From assembly GCF_004664715.2 (NCBI RefSeq), contig NC_051068.1, positions 52,431,453 to 52,495,452 of the forward strand: DNA of 64,000 nucleotides, given 5' to 3'. The translations under genes were made by a program, and so were the position numbers. A model generated the notes under the pieces. It had not been told where the DNA came from. It saw only the letters and a program-made list of their open reading frames with translations, and made no database searches. This document shows positions 11,141-21,680 of the stretch, in pieces. Source of the stretch: Peromyscus leucopus (Eukaryota > Chordata > Mammalia > Rodentia > Cricetidae). Position 1 is the stretch's first letter, and each line of letters begins with the position of its first letter.

Positions 11141-11620
11141 TGCCACTGTTTCAATCTCCTTGACTGTTGTGGGTCTATATGAGTTTTTAATCTCTACTTG
11201 ATTTAATAATTTAATGGATTATAGATTTTTAAAAGTATTCACTAGTAATGTTCTGGATATCAGTGACGTCTAGTGTAGCATTTATACATTCACTGATTAT
11301 GGTACTTTGGGTCTTCTCATTCTTTGTTTTGGTTATTGAACTAAGTGTCTGTCAATCTTGATTTCAAATAATCAGCTTTTTGATTCATTGGTACCTTGTG
11401 AAATTTTCTTTGCTTCTATTTTTATTGATTTCTTCTGTAATTATTAATATTTCTTCCCATCTATTGGGTTTTGGGCTGTATTGTTCTTATTTTTACAAAC
11501 TTTTTAGTTGTTTGTGGACATACAACTATATTGCAGGTATAAATTTCCCACTTGGGACTGCTTTTAGTGTGTACAAGATGTTTTTGTGTGCTCTGTTTTC
11601 ATTTTCATTTAAATCTAGAA
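11141..11620 (-). mobile_element. Antisense LINE-1 ORF2 (reverse-transcriptase region) fragment
   Basis: Antisense L1 landmarks: CTAAGTGTCTGTCAATCTTG, TCAGCTTTTTGATTC, TTTGCTTCTATTTTTATTG, ATTTCTTCCCATCTATTGGG, then the segment preceding CTTGGGACTGCTTTTAGTG. The copy is old, with many stops in all frames. Confidence 0.7.
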
Positions 11621-11734
11621 TTGTTGATAGGAAAGCACTAACGAATAGTACTGTAACCCTCACATACCTCTCATCCATCATCAACAGAGTTTGTTTCAAC
11701 ATTAACCCAGGCTGCTATATAGATCAATAGCTGA

Positions 11735-12245
11735 GAGGAATGCAGAGAATGAAGGATCATTTCACTGAACATTGTTGAAAAGTAGATGGAAAGATTGCTA
11801 GAGACAAGGGACCAAGACATATTGTGATAGATAGTGTATTCCAGACATGACAGGAAAGCTGCATCCATGAAATCTCAACAATATTGCTGCCTAAAACGTA
11901 CCCAAGTAATGACAACAGTCATCATTACCAACACAGATAGGGAAAATTTTTACAAGGTCCTGATCCTAATTGAAGAGCTACAGGCAATGACTATATGCTG
12001 AGAGAGGAAGAATCAGTTTTCTCTAGAGATGAACCTCCTGGCTGATTATCCAATCCTAAGTGGTACGTAGGAGTAACCCTAAATAAGTTCAATAAGTATG
12101 TGTGTTTAGAAATAATACTTATTTTAAAAAGAGATCATGAACATGAAGAGGACATGATTTGAATGGAGAAAGGAAGTATAAAAATTTTACAAGTACAATA
12201 CACACATATGAAATTCTCGAAAACTCAAATTTATTTTAAATGAAG
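11735..12245 (+). mobile_element. LINE-1 (Lx-type) 3' UTR and tail
   Basis: Sense L1 3' end. It includes CTGCATCCATGAAATCTCAAC, GAGCTACAGGCAATGACTATATGCTGAG, GAGGAAGAATCAGTTTTC, CCAATCCTAAGTGGTACG, ending near TCATGAACATGAAGAGGACATG and an A-rich tail. It sits head-to-head with the antisense L1 on its left (see findings). Confidence 0.75.
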
Positions 12246-12254
12246 ACTGTAAGT

Positions 12255-12570
12255 TAGCTGTTTGCAGAGGTATAAACTTTGTAATCCATCACTCAGGAGA
12301 TAGCAGGAGACCAGAACTGTTAAGAAAATATATGGGGCTCTCTGGTACCCAGTCTATCTTAATCAATGAGCACTAAGGCAGTGACATACCCTGTCCTAAA
12401 GCACACACAAACAGTGCTACCTTCCCAAATCTGGACAATACCCGAGGAACTATACCTAAGGTTGTCCTTAGGCCTCTATGCTTATTTATGTACACAAACA
12501 TCATACCTGAACATAAATGAACTACATATATACACACATGCACCATAGATACATATACACACAAATGATA
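12255..12570 (+). mobile_element. Degenerate B4-like SINE
   Basis: AATCCATCACTCAGGAGATAGC and CAGGAGACCAGAACTG resemble a B1-type head. CTTAGGCCTCTATGCTT followed by ACACA/CATGCAC-rich DNA resembles the tail of B4 elements. Heavily diverged, so the call is tentative. Confidence 0.4.
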
Positions 12571-14993
12571 AACTAAAGGTAAAATTAAAATACTATATAC
12601 ATTTGAAAACCTCCCACATTGTTTAATATGACAGAAGACCAAAGTAGAAAAAAAGCGTCACAGAGGAAGAATGATTTTCTGTAATACCTTGGTATATTCA
12701 CTAAGGTCATAAATTCCTAAATATAGTTTCCTTTACTCTAATGAAATAATGACTTAAAAGACTAAGTGGAAAGAAAAAAATCAATGATTACACTCATATC
12801 CCAAGTGGGACTAACACATAGAATCACTGATGTTTGGTAAGTGGGTATAAAGAATAATTATAGACAATGTCACTTGAGAAACAATCATTTTCCTTTGGCT
12901 TGGTGACTTTGAAAGCTTATGGAATTATAAGTTATAAGATATGCCAACCCCAATAAGAGAAAATGACACATCAAGATATATCAGAAAATCAGAGCTATGT
13001 GCTTATGAAGTATTTGAAACAGGAAAACGCAGTAAATGCTATAGCTATGTAGTAATTACTTAAAACAATTACCCTTTTCCTATTCTTTGTCTATGTGCAA
13101 ACTACAAATACCAGAAAGAAGTATTCTCAGAAGAAATACAATAATGTGAGAAGAAAAAGGCATGTTTTACAAAGAGGAAATAAGTGCTCTCTGTGAGCAG
13201 TGATAATTTTCTTCACTAGCAGATATGTCTGTGGTAGATGGGACACAAAATATCATTTCCCAGGATTTCTAGCACAGTTTTGCCTCTTTGGCCTAAAATG
13301 AAAAGTTTGTCATACAATATGTTACCAGAAATCTGTGCAAATCAAAACTGTAGAGAAAGTTCTAACATATAGAAAGGACCGGGGGACTACTCTGCTGCAT
13401 TCAGGTCAGCCTTTTCCCAAGTAGAGACAGAGGCAGCACTTCAAAAATAGCAATGAAAATGCTCAAGCTACACAAGGGTGTTTGGGGAATGTGGACTGTG
13501 AATGTCTAACAAGTTTCATACATCCCGAGGGCAATTGCATGAAAAAAAATCAATGCTTCATTTTCTAATATGTTCAGTAACTTTGGAGAAGTCTTTTTAA
13601 GAACAGGCACAAACCATTTGCATAAGGAACAGATTCTAACCACTATGTCTAATAGAATGAGTGCCACAGTTCTGCAAGGAGGTCATTCTGAAGAGTGTTT
13701 AAAGGGCACAGCAGTGAGAGCTGCATATGTTAGCTTCTTTGAAGAGTAAAATTGGAACAACTAGATGCAAATCATCAGTATAGACCCTGGAAACCAATTA
13801 TTGCAAACATATAAACATAAAACAACAATGCTTCCTTGTAAGTAGCAAATCTTCATTAAGTCTTTGGCATTGATTATATTCACATGATTCATTTCGAACT
13901 CTTCTTAGTAATGTGAATTTAATGCATAATTTCTGCATAATGACTTTTTTTAATTACCACATAATCATGGGTAGAAAAAAAGTATCTTCCATTTGGTCCA
14001 TTTTGTGAGTCTAAGCAAATAAATCTATAAAATAATTTATTCTGCTAGTTGCTTAGAAACCTTATTGTTGATATGACAACGCTGGCATAATAAATGCAAT
14101 CACCACTTTCTTTCATTTGCATGTAGAAGTTATATATTTCCAACATAAAAGAGGGTTTCTTTTCTTTTCCTTATGCTACAGTGACATCTACAGAATAGAA
14201 TGAAGAAAAATTGAAGAAAAAAACCTTTCTTTCTTTATTTGGTGAAAATATGCTTAACATAGCATATTCAAAAACCTAGCTTTAAAAATAGTTTGGAAAT
14301 ATTTTTTCCAATACAGAATCTTTTATAAATAACCTAAATATTTCAGAGAGCCTAACTATAGGTACGCCTATAAGTTTCTTTGTGAAAAATTTAACCCAAG
14401 AGCAATTTTCCCAGCACAATTAATTATAATTCCAAAAAGAAGAAATATCTTCCTTAACAGTGACCTGCATTATTAAAAGATCCATGACCATAATTAATTA
14501 CAAGCAATCATTGTTTGCATAGATACATGAAATGTTTCATCACACATTTTGCACTCCATCCCTACATTTGACTATCAATTTTTAAAATGTGCTTCTATGC
14601 ACTTTACCTTTGTTACTGGAAGAAAAAAAATCCAATTCATGTTTCTAGCTAAGCACTCTGTGGGCTTTCTGTACATTTAATTATAAATGAAACTTCATTT
14701 TTATTTCACCAAATATCAATCTAGTTTCTTACAAAGAGAGATAAGAAAGGAAAGAGATCTTCGTCTGATCTTCTAGTACCCATAATATATTTTCCCCTCT
14801 TCCTGTTAAAAATCCAAGAACCACAAAATCCTTTTGTTGCAGGGTCACCACTACAGAGACATCCAAGGGAAATAATGTTAATTGAGTAGGACTCATTGAA
14901 ATGCTTCCCTTTCCTACAAGGCTTCAATAAGTTCCACGATGACAGATCTGATCAAAACTTTTAAAAGGTAGTCAAGGTACACCAAGAACTCTT
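12571..14993. other. Unique AT-rich DNA
   Basis: About 2.4 kb in which I recognise no repeat, RNA gene or coding exon. It is one of the longest repeat-free stretches of the window, useful as a probe for orthologous alignment. Confidence 0.55.
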
Positions 14994-15010
14994 ACAAAGG
15001 CAATGTATTA
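14994..15010 (+). repeat. Left target-site duplication of chimeric B1
   Basis: ACAAAGGCAATGTATTA, repeated exactly at 15328-15344 after the poly(A) tail. It defines the insert as 15011-15327. Confidence 0.95.
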
Positions 15011-15144
15011 CAGACCTGTTATTGCTCAATCTCGGGTGGCTGAACGCCACTTGTCCCTCTAAGAAGTTGGGGGACGCCGACCTAAGGGCATCACAGACCT
15101 GTTATTGCTCAATCTCGGGTGGCTGAACGCCACTTGTCCCTCAA
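15011..15144 (+). repeat. Duplicated CpG-rich 49-bp unit fused 5' of a B1
   Basis: A 49-bp sequence beginning CAGACCTGTTATTGCTC and ending CCACTTGTCCCTC is present at 15011-15059 and again, base for base, at 15094-15142 (83-bp period). The 34-bp spacer includes AAGTTGGGGGACGCCGACC. Several intact CpGs suggest recent origin. It lies inside the target-site duplications that also bound the B1, so it was inserted as part of the same transcript. I do not recognise the source. A retroviral R/U5-type sequence is one possibility. Confidence 0.85.
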
Positions 15145-15291
15145 GCCGGGCGGTGGTGGCGCACGCCTTTAATCCCAGCACTCGGGAGGCAGAGGCAGGC
15201 GGATCTCTGTGAGTTCGAGGCCAGCCTGGACTACCAAGTGAGTTCCAGGAAAAGGCGCAAAGCTACACAGAGAAACCCTGTCTCGAAAAAC

Positions 15292-15327
<36 letters not shown>
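15145..15327 (+). mobile_element. Young full-length B1 SINE with long poly(A)
   Basis: Near-consensus cricetid B1, from GCCGGGCGGTGGTGGCGC through GAGGCAGGCGGATCTCTG, AAGGCGCAAAGCTACAC and CCCTGTCTCGAAAAACC, then a run of about 37 A. The CpGs are intact. The 7SL-derived body would carry the internal RNA polymerase III promoter. The uninterrupted A-tail and exact target-site duplication mark it as a recent L1-mobilised insertion. Confidence 0.95.
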
Positions 15328-15329
<2 letters not shown>

Positions 15330-15344
15330 AAAGGCAATGTATTA
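15328..15344 (+). repeat. Right target-site duplication of chimeric B1
   Basis: Exact copy of 14994-15010. Confidence 0.95.
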
Positions 15345-16393
15345 GTGAAAAGGAATCACTCGACTATCTCATGTCATGGATACATTCCATCAACTATATT
15401 TCTATTACATACTAGATCAAAGAAGAGGCAGAGAATGTCTTCATCATTATCATCTATAATTATTATGTACTGGAAGGAATGTATACTATATGGCAGTGGT
15501 TTATTTTGATAAAAATACAATGGGATTGAAAACTTTACAATGTATGAGGAGATGGGATAATTTTAGTGCAAAATAATTAATTAAACTAATTCACAAGACA
15601 CTTATGAGACACCTGGAATGTTCCAAATATTGGGTTCATTGCTAGGTACAAAATAAAATGGAACTCTGAATTTCCAAAAGCATAGAAATTATTCCAGGAC
15701 ACATTGATATACCAGAGGAAGTCTAGAACGCAGATTCATGAAAGATACAGAGATGACTGACAGACAGATACTAGGTAGACAGGCAGACAGAGATTCTCTC
15801 CACAGCACTATTTTTGTTTTATATATTTTATTTCAGGACTGGATTTAGCTTGCAGGAATGGCAAGGCACACTTTACATAGCTTTATTATTTTAAATGAAT
15901 AGAATTGGTATTTCTTAGAGAGGATATTACTTTTCCAAAGTGATGTCCTTGCTTTTTTGCCCCATGGCATCAGCATTTCAAAAGAACATGGTTTAATATC
16001 TCAGAGCTTTTCTTTTGAAGAAAATCTCTTAATCCTGCCTTCATCTAGGAGGCATTGAGCTCATTCCTGTAAACCCCTCCAGAGTATCTAGAATAGAGAG
16101 TCTCACATTCACAGTGCTTCTCCTCTGAACAGTCAAGCACTGGTTACAACTGAGATACCAAAGCTTGATGCAAAATATTAAGTGAGGCAAGAATGACAAA
16201 CGTTGATAAGTGTTGAATAACTAAGTAAACATATAAGGAGCTCATTGTATCCAAATATACATTACATTGTGGCCATAATTTTGAGGAATACTGAATCCAT
16301 AAAATGACTGGTTCCAACCCTGACCATTGATCTTTTATTGCTTACTACAACATTTAAAACCTACTTAAAATTAATTTAAGACTTCTTTTTCTA
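15345..16393. other. No recognised feature
   Basis: AT-rich unique DNA. A short GACAGACAG/GGCAGACAG simple stretch lies near 15755-15795. Confidence 0.5.
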
Positions 16394-16510
16394 GAGGCTG
16401 GAACAATTGCTCACACAGTAAGTTCTTTGTATTTTTCTTCCCAACAGGAAGACCTGAGTTCAATCCCCAGAATCCATGAATGCATATGTGTATGTATACA
16501 TGTTTTATCT
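16394..16510 (+). mobile_element. tRNA-derived SINE fragment (B2/B3 type)
   Basis: GCTGGAACAATTGCTCACAC, GAAGACCTGAGTTCAATCC and CCAGAATCCATG follow the order of the B2/B3 head. The body is truncated and followed by TATGTGTATGTA and AT-rich repeats with TTCATAAAAT motifs (16510-16610). Confidence 0.6.
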
Positions 16511-16619
16511 TGAAAAAAATATTTTCATAAAATGTATTTTATGGAAATATTTCATAAAATATTTTAAAAGATTCATAAAAAATATTTCATAAAATACACC
16601 TAGGAGACAGGCAAATATG

Positions 16620-17120
16620 TAGATGCATAGCTTTGTTTCTTGTGCAAATGAAGATCAGACCCTCCTTCCTCTTTCAGGCCAAATGACATTCCAGGGCAAC
16701 TGACTCAGAACACAAGGGTTTCTTGCATACCAGGTGAAGGAAGATGGAGGCAGTATTTCTAATGTGGAGCAGAGTCACATGGCCAGAGAAAAAAGAACAA
16801 GGTAGAGTTTTTGCAGGTGGGTGGATTGGGTCAGGTCACGAGAGTAGGAAAGGAAGGGACATGCCTGGATGGAGGAACTGAGGAGGAATATGAAATCGAA
16901 AGCAAAAGAGCTTAGTTAGGGTTAGGAGAGGACAAGAAGAGAAGGGACAGAGAAGCTGAGTATGAAAATAGAACTGAAGCTGTGTAGACAGAATTTTGTC
17001 TTAGAAACATAAAGTGGATGGATGAGAGAACCTGGAGTACTTAGATTATTTTCCCACAGATTACCCCCACCATTAGTAGCATCTCTTCTGGGCCCCAGGG
17101 AAGGAAATTAAAGAGGCTGG
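16620..17120. repeat. Possible dispersed repeat, unassigned
   Basis: A GA-rich, moderately GC-rich segment (for example GGAGCAGAGTCACATGGCC and CAGGTGGGTGGATTGGG) unlike the AT-rich surroundings. It reads like retroelement-derived DNA, but I cannot name a family. Confidence 0.3.
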
Positions 17121-17660
17121 ACCAAAAAATTTCTGAAAGTCTCCATGGAGTCATCCACCACCTCTGGCTTTTACAGTCATTTCTCCACCTCATCTATATA
17201 CATCCCTGAGCCTTGATGGTAGTGTTTTGATGATGACGTATATTTAGGACTGGATGATCCAAAATCTCTCACACTCTGCACATTGTCTAATTACAAGTCT
17301 CTATGTTAATTAATCACTATCTACAGCAAGAAGCACCTTTGTTTTGGGTTGAGTGAGGCACTGATCCATGGTTACAGCAGCAAAAAGTCATGAGCAATCA
17401 CTGTATTTTTGTTTCTTTACCCAAATAACATTATTAGGTTTTCCCCTAGGTCCATGATTTTCCTATCCTCAGGTTCTTGGCCAGTTTATCAGTGTCAAGT
17501 ATGGGTTCAAGATCATGCAGTGGTTCTTAAATCCATTCAAACAGTGGTTGGTTACTTCTAAAACATTTGTGCCACTACTGCAGTGCCGGTAGGTCACTGA
17601 TGTATATTGTGAGGTCTGTAGCTAGGTGATACTGGTGATTGCCTTCCTCCTCTGGTAGTA
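17121..17660 (-). mobile_element. Antisense L1/Lx-associated repeat
   Basis: Same family as 10441-11140, with matching landmarks in order: ATGGAGTCATCCACCACCTC, AAATCTCTCACACTCTGC, CTACAGCAAGAAGCACC, GGTTTTCCCCTAGGTCC, TCAGTGTCAAGTATGGG, GTGGTTGGTTACTTC, TTGTGCCACTACTGCAG, and CCTCCTCTGGTAGTATG. Confidence 0.6.
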
Positions 17661-17714
17661 TGTAAATATGTGTATGGGTGTGCATGTGGTTGCCATGCAT
17701 ATAAAATTCAGACT

Positions 17715-17716
<2 letters not shown>

Positions 17717-17803
<87 letters not shown>
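17717..17803. repeat. Compound (TG)n(AG)n microsatellite
   Basis: About 25 uninterrupted TG units (17717-17766) run directly into about 18 AG units. Overlapping frames that read as Cys-Val or Thr-His repeats are artefacts. Alternating purine-pyrimidine followed by pure purine is prone to Z-DNA and triplex formation. Confidence 0.95.
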
Positions 17804-17806
<3 letters not shown>

Positions 17807-18016
17807 CCCCCACATGCTGGACAAGACCAATCAAAACCACATGTGGCCACTAGTAGTCCAGAGTAACACATAATTTATACTAAAACTTACACTTTTGGTT
17901 GGATATTTAAGATGCTGAAACATGGTACATGAAGTTGTATATAGAACTAAATATAACAGGTAAAGCATGAGTGGACAAGCTTACACCATTCAAATGATAC
18001 AAAAAGCTTTGTGCAC

Positions 18017-18102
18017 AGGCTAGAGAGATGGATCAGCAGTTATGCTCACTTTTCCAGAGAATCAAGGTTAAATTTCCTGCATCCACATGGAGATTTACAA
18101 CT
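18017..18102 (+). mobile_element. B2 SINE, 5' part (split by provirus)
   Basis: GGCTAGAGAGATGGATCAGC through ATCCACATGG is the B2 head. It breaks at 18102 exactly where the LTR begins, and matching B2 3' sequence appears at about 21121. Confidence 0.75.
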
Positions 18103-18480
18103 TGTAGGAGAAAATGTAGGCATGGCCTGGCAGTCAGTCTACCTTGCACACTGCATTGCTAAATAAGAGGCATGGCACCTCATGCCCCAGAAGTCAGGAC
18201 AGTGAATTCTGAAGTAGCATGAGTAGCCTGTAGTGGGCCTGCAGACCAGCCTGCATGTTCCATGTCTCCTTTAATGTGCTCCTTCTGCATAGAGACCCTG
18301 GTGGGTCTAGAGACCTCACTATCCAATCCAGGGTTGCATACTAACCAATCGCAGTCAATAGGCTTCCGCTGTATAAGTGACTGCTCAACGACAATAAAGC
18401 AGATGCTGTATATTCCCCGAAACCATCTCCAGAGTGATTTATCTCTGTGTCCTTTACAAAACCCACAGGCATTGCTATCT
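18103..18480 (+). mobile_element. 5' LTR of degraded provirus
   Basis: Begins TGTAGGAGAAAATGTAGGCAT and aligns with the LTR at 20777-21120. Shared blocks are TGGCAG.CAG.CTACC, CATAGAGACCCT, AATCCA.GGT, CTAACCAATC, the TATA-like region, GCTCA, CAATAAAG, AGATGCTGT and TCTCCAGAGTG. GTATAAGTGACTGCTC followed by CAATAAAGCAG gives a promoter-like and a poly(A)-like signal. The 3' border is uncertain. A TTGGGGGGGG stretch at about 18479 could be a decayed primer-binding site. The 123-codon minus-strand frame here is chance. Confidence 0.7.
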
Positions 18481-20776
18481 TGGGGGGGGCAGCTGAATGT
18501 GGGGCACAGGAGTATATAGGGTACAGATCCCTCCTGGTGAAAAACAAACAAACAAACAACACTGAGCCGGCCTGGTCAAAGAGCAGAGGAGGAAAAGTGC
18601 CTGCTAAAAGAGAAAGGAATTAGCACAAACGCTTGACTTAGAATATGAGTTCCTCCAGATAAGTCCTTGGTTTTCCATAGAGGGATTCTTTGAACTACAG
18701 ATGTGGGTGGGAGCTTTGAATAATGCATGGAAGGGAAAGTTAGGACTCAATGTTCTTAGTCTGGATCTTTCTACCCTACTATGATGGCTATAATTGGGTG
18801 TCTATGGGGGTCGGGGAGTAGTTGAAACACGCCAAATTTTTCTAGTAGCAAATAGAGAGAAGGGTAGTGAAAAGGAGCTAGGAGGAAATCAAGATGGCCC
18901 TGATAGAAATTCTTGCTTCTGAGAAAGAGGAGGAAAGTCACAGTAAGGCACTGGAAAGGAGGTCTAGGTGAAGGCCTCTTGCTATCTTCCTTATATTTCT
19001 CCTTGAATGAATTGCTTGAACACTGCAGCTTAGGAAGTGAAGAATCATAGACACCACCATATTTACATCCTTTCTCATGGCTTTGTGCTAGTCCTGATGA
19101 TTGCTGACCGATGAAGCAACACAATGTCTCAGCTTTTCCAGTGAATTTAAATCCTACCCAGCAGAGACCTTTAGGATGGATCTACATGATCTTAAACCAT
19201 CCAGCAGTTGTGGACTGCTTGTCAAATTAGCGAGTATCAGTCTCCATATGCAAAATAATTATTAGAATCTGTAAACGTGAATGTAAGCATTTGGGAGTAT
19301 TATAAACAGCATGTATGAACCTTCAAGGTTTTTTTTTTTATTTCTAAGGCACATAATTATGATCGATGTGAACTTCAGGATAAGGAAAATGGGAACTCAA
19401 GTGTAGCATTGAATATGGAGTTGTTACAGGTGTAAGGAGCATTCTCGTCACCTGCTGAGCAGGCCCTGGATTTTTTCAGTATTTTGACCAAGTTCATCTG
19501 TGTGGCCTAAGAGTTTGGAATGCTGTGCCCTCTTCAGGGCACACAGCAAGTTTCAATGATTTAAGACAGAGACTTACTGAGCATTTTACTAAATTTCTGG
19601 CTCAAGTACCAAGTTCCTTGGAGCAGGAAGTGCAGCACACTGAGGTGGCTAGCATACTGTGCACCAACTTGCATATGATTGGACCACAGCAGAGATACAG
19701 AGGATACTATGTCCAATAAAGAATGCCAGTCTGGATGGTTGGAGCCTGGCATGTCAAGAAATAAGGACTCATACATGTACTGCCATTGTCTTCACAGAGG
19801 CTCATGCAACAGCCCTAAAGTCTAATGTCCCATTATTAAACATCAAAAAAAATTATTAAAAAGAAAAAAGGAGGAAACACCAAGGGATATTCTTGTACTT
19901 ATTTACTTTTAAGTTTAAAAATTTGTCTGAAGGTACTATATGATCAAGAGCACAAAAAACATTTCTCTGACGAACGTTATGAACTGCCTTGAAATAATTT
20001 TGTGTCCAATGGAAAACTGAACCTGTTACTGGGATTCCTGATAATCTCCTAGGTCATGTGGCGGCAGAGGAGAGCACACACAAACAACTCAAAGAACAAA
20101 CTGATACATACAGAGAGGGTAATATGGGTCCAAATAAGGCTCATCCTCAACATCTTATTAATAAAACATTATTTAACTTAATTTAAAAAAGATGACAAAA
20201 GAAATACTGCAGCTCATAAACATTGGGTACCTCTGTCAGGGCCATAACAGGAAAATGGCAATCACCAGCCCCATTATTTACCATTGGAAGAGCTTTCGCT
20301 TGTGCCTTTCCAGAAAATAGACTGTAGCCCATGGGGATCGTGGCCCAGCTCTCCAGATCCTGGACAACTGGGACGAGCAATGAAGCAGATGCAATTGAGC
20401 AGATGCATGAGATGGTAGCAAGTTACTTTCCTGCTCATGTGTTTTCTTACTACACCAGTCTAAATAATGCCAATGCTGAAAATTATTGGATATTGGTACC
20501 TAACTCTCCCTTGTTATAAGGGATGGAGGTCAGAGGACCTTGTACTCAGCTGTTTGTTTATGACTCCAACCTATTTCCTATTATGGATCCTATAAGAGAA
20601 AAACCTAAAAATTGGAATGATACCATTCCCATGCCCAGATGCCCTCTTTGCTTCCAGGACCCTTATAATCTATTTACCTAAGTTATTATCTCTTTAGTTA
20701 CAAGGTATTAATTGGCATATTTTGCTCTTCAGGAAGTTCTGATCTCAGGGGAACAAAATGATATAGAAGAGGAAAG
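18481..20776 (+). mobile_element. Degraded provirus internal region
   Basis: About 2.3 kb between two homologous LTRs, much shorter than a full retrovirus. It ends with a polypurine-like tract, AGAAGAGGAAAG, directly before the 3' LTR. Several open frames of 60-115 codons occur, but I cannot match any to gag, protease, reverse transcriptase, integrase or env, and stops interrupt all frames. It is either a heavily deleted endogenous retrovirus or a non-autonomous relative. Nothing here could encode a functional viral protein. Confidence 0.55.
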
Positions 20777-21120
20777 TGTAAGATAAAATGCAGGCATAAC
20801 ATGGCAGCCAGCCTACCTGGCACACTGACCTTTGAAGTATCTTGAGTAGCTGGTGGTTCGTCTGTGCTCTGCATGTCTGCTTTAGTGTGTTTCTTCCACA
20901 TAGAGACCCTAGTAGTGTGAGCACTCATTATACAATCCAAGGTAATGTGCTAACCAATCACAGTTTATAGGCTGTGATTGGTTTTATATATATGGTATAT
21001 ATAAGGGGTTGCTCATGTGCAATAAAGTAGATGCTGTTTCCTGAAACTGTCTCCAGAGTGGTTTTTCTGTCCCAAGGGTTTTGCTGTCTTGTCAAAGGAT
21101 GCCCTAGTTACAAGAATGGT
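20777..21120 (+). mobile_element. 3' LTR of degraded provirus
   Basis: Begins TGTAAGATAAAATGCAGGCAT after a polypurine-like tract. It has a CCAATCACAGTTTATAGG block, a TATATATAAGGGG TATA-like box and CAATAAAGTAGATGCTG as the poly(A) signal region. AACT directly precedes the 5' LTR (18099-18102) and follows this LTR (21121-21124), consistent with a 4-bp target duplication, though so short a match could be chance. Confidence 0.7.
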
Positions 21121-21240
21121 AACTGTCTACAACTGCAGCTCCAGGAGATTACCACCCTCTTCTGGACTCCACAAGAACCAGGCATGCACATGGTATGCAG
21201 GCATAGTGAACCTTAGACACATAAAATAATTTTTAAAGCT
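21121..21240 (+). mobile_element. B2 SINE, 3' part (split by provirus)
   Basis: AACTGTCTACAACTGC, AGCTCCAGGAGATTACC and CACCCTCTTCTGGACTCC are the B2 body, and GGCATGCACATGGTATGCAGG leads to its tail ending ACATAAAATAA. It continues the B2 begun at 18017-18102, which dates the provirus as younger than this SINE. Confidence 0.7.
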
Positions 21241-21331
21241 TTGGTTAGGTAACATAAGAACCATTCTCATTCTTTTCATTATGGTACCCTTCAGCTGTTG
21301 AGCCTCCTACCTAGCCCATCAGGATCCTTCC

Positions 21332-21675
21332 TGTTGCTGGAGGGCTTCTCTCCAGGTTCCCCAAGCCCCGCAGTCCCACAATCCACTTATAAAATAATCA
21401 CTCAGACGCTTATATCACTTATAAACTGTATGGCCGTGGCAGGCTTCTTGCTAACTGTTCTTTTATCTTAAATTAACCCATTTTTATAAATCTATAGCTT
21501 GCCACGTGGCTGGTGGCTTACCGGCGTCTCTACATGCTCTTCTCCTGGCGGTGGCTGCAGTCTCTCTCCTCCTTCTTCCTGTTTCCCCAATTCTCCTCTC
21601 TCTTTGTCCCGCCTATACTTCCTGCCTGGTCATTGGCCATCAGTGTTTTATTTATATAGAGTGATATCCACAGCA
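21332..21675 (-). mobile_element. Solo LTR (TGCTGTGG family)
   Basis: In reverse complement it starts TGCTGTGGATATCACTC and ends near CCAGCAACA. Inside are ATAAATAAAACACTGATGG, AGGAAGTATAGGCGGGAC, GCCACGTGGCAAGC, TTAATTTAAGATAAAAG and AAGAAGCCTGCCACGGCC. Same family as 29312-29666, 40984-41364, 49140-49530 and 62359-62767. CTTCC lies on both outer edges (21327-21331 and 21676-21680). It may be a 5-bp target duplication, or the right copy may be a polypurine remnant. Confidence 0.8.
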
Positions 21676-21680
21676 CTTCC

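Noticed and set aside
15011..15142. CRISPR-like repeat-spacer-repeat pattern
   Set aside because: Only two repeats, in a eukaryotic context, enclosed by L1-type target-site duplications and fused to a B1.
17575..17873. His-Thr, Cys-Val and Arg-Glu rich frames
   Set aside because: Pure microsatellite translations. The same applies at 3705-3914, 43763-43993, 51886-52134 and 9236-9484.
18180..18551. 123-codon minus-strand open frame
   Set aside because: Lies wholly in the proviral 5' LTR region and its edge. No similarity to a protein family.
18481..20776. Recognisable gag, pol or env in the provirus
   Set aside because: Short frames exist but I could not match any to a retroviral domain with confidence, so none is annotated as a gene.
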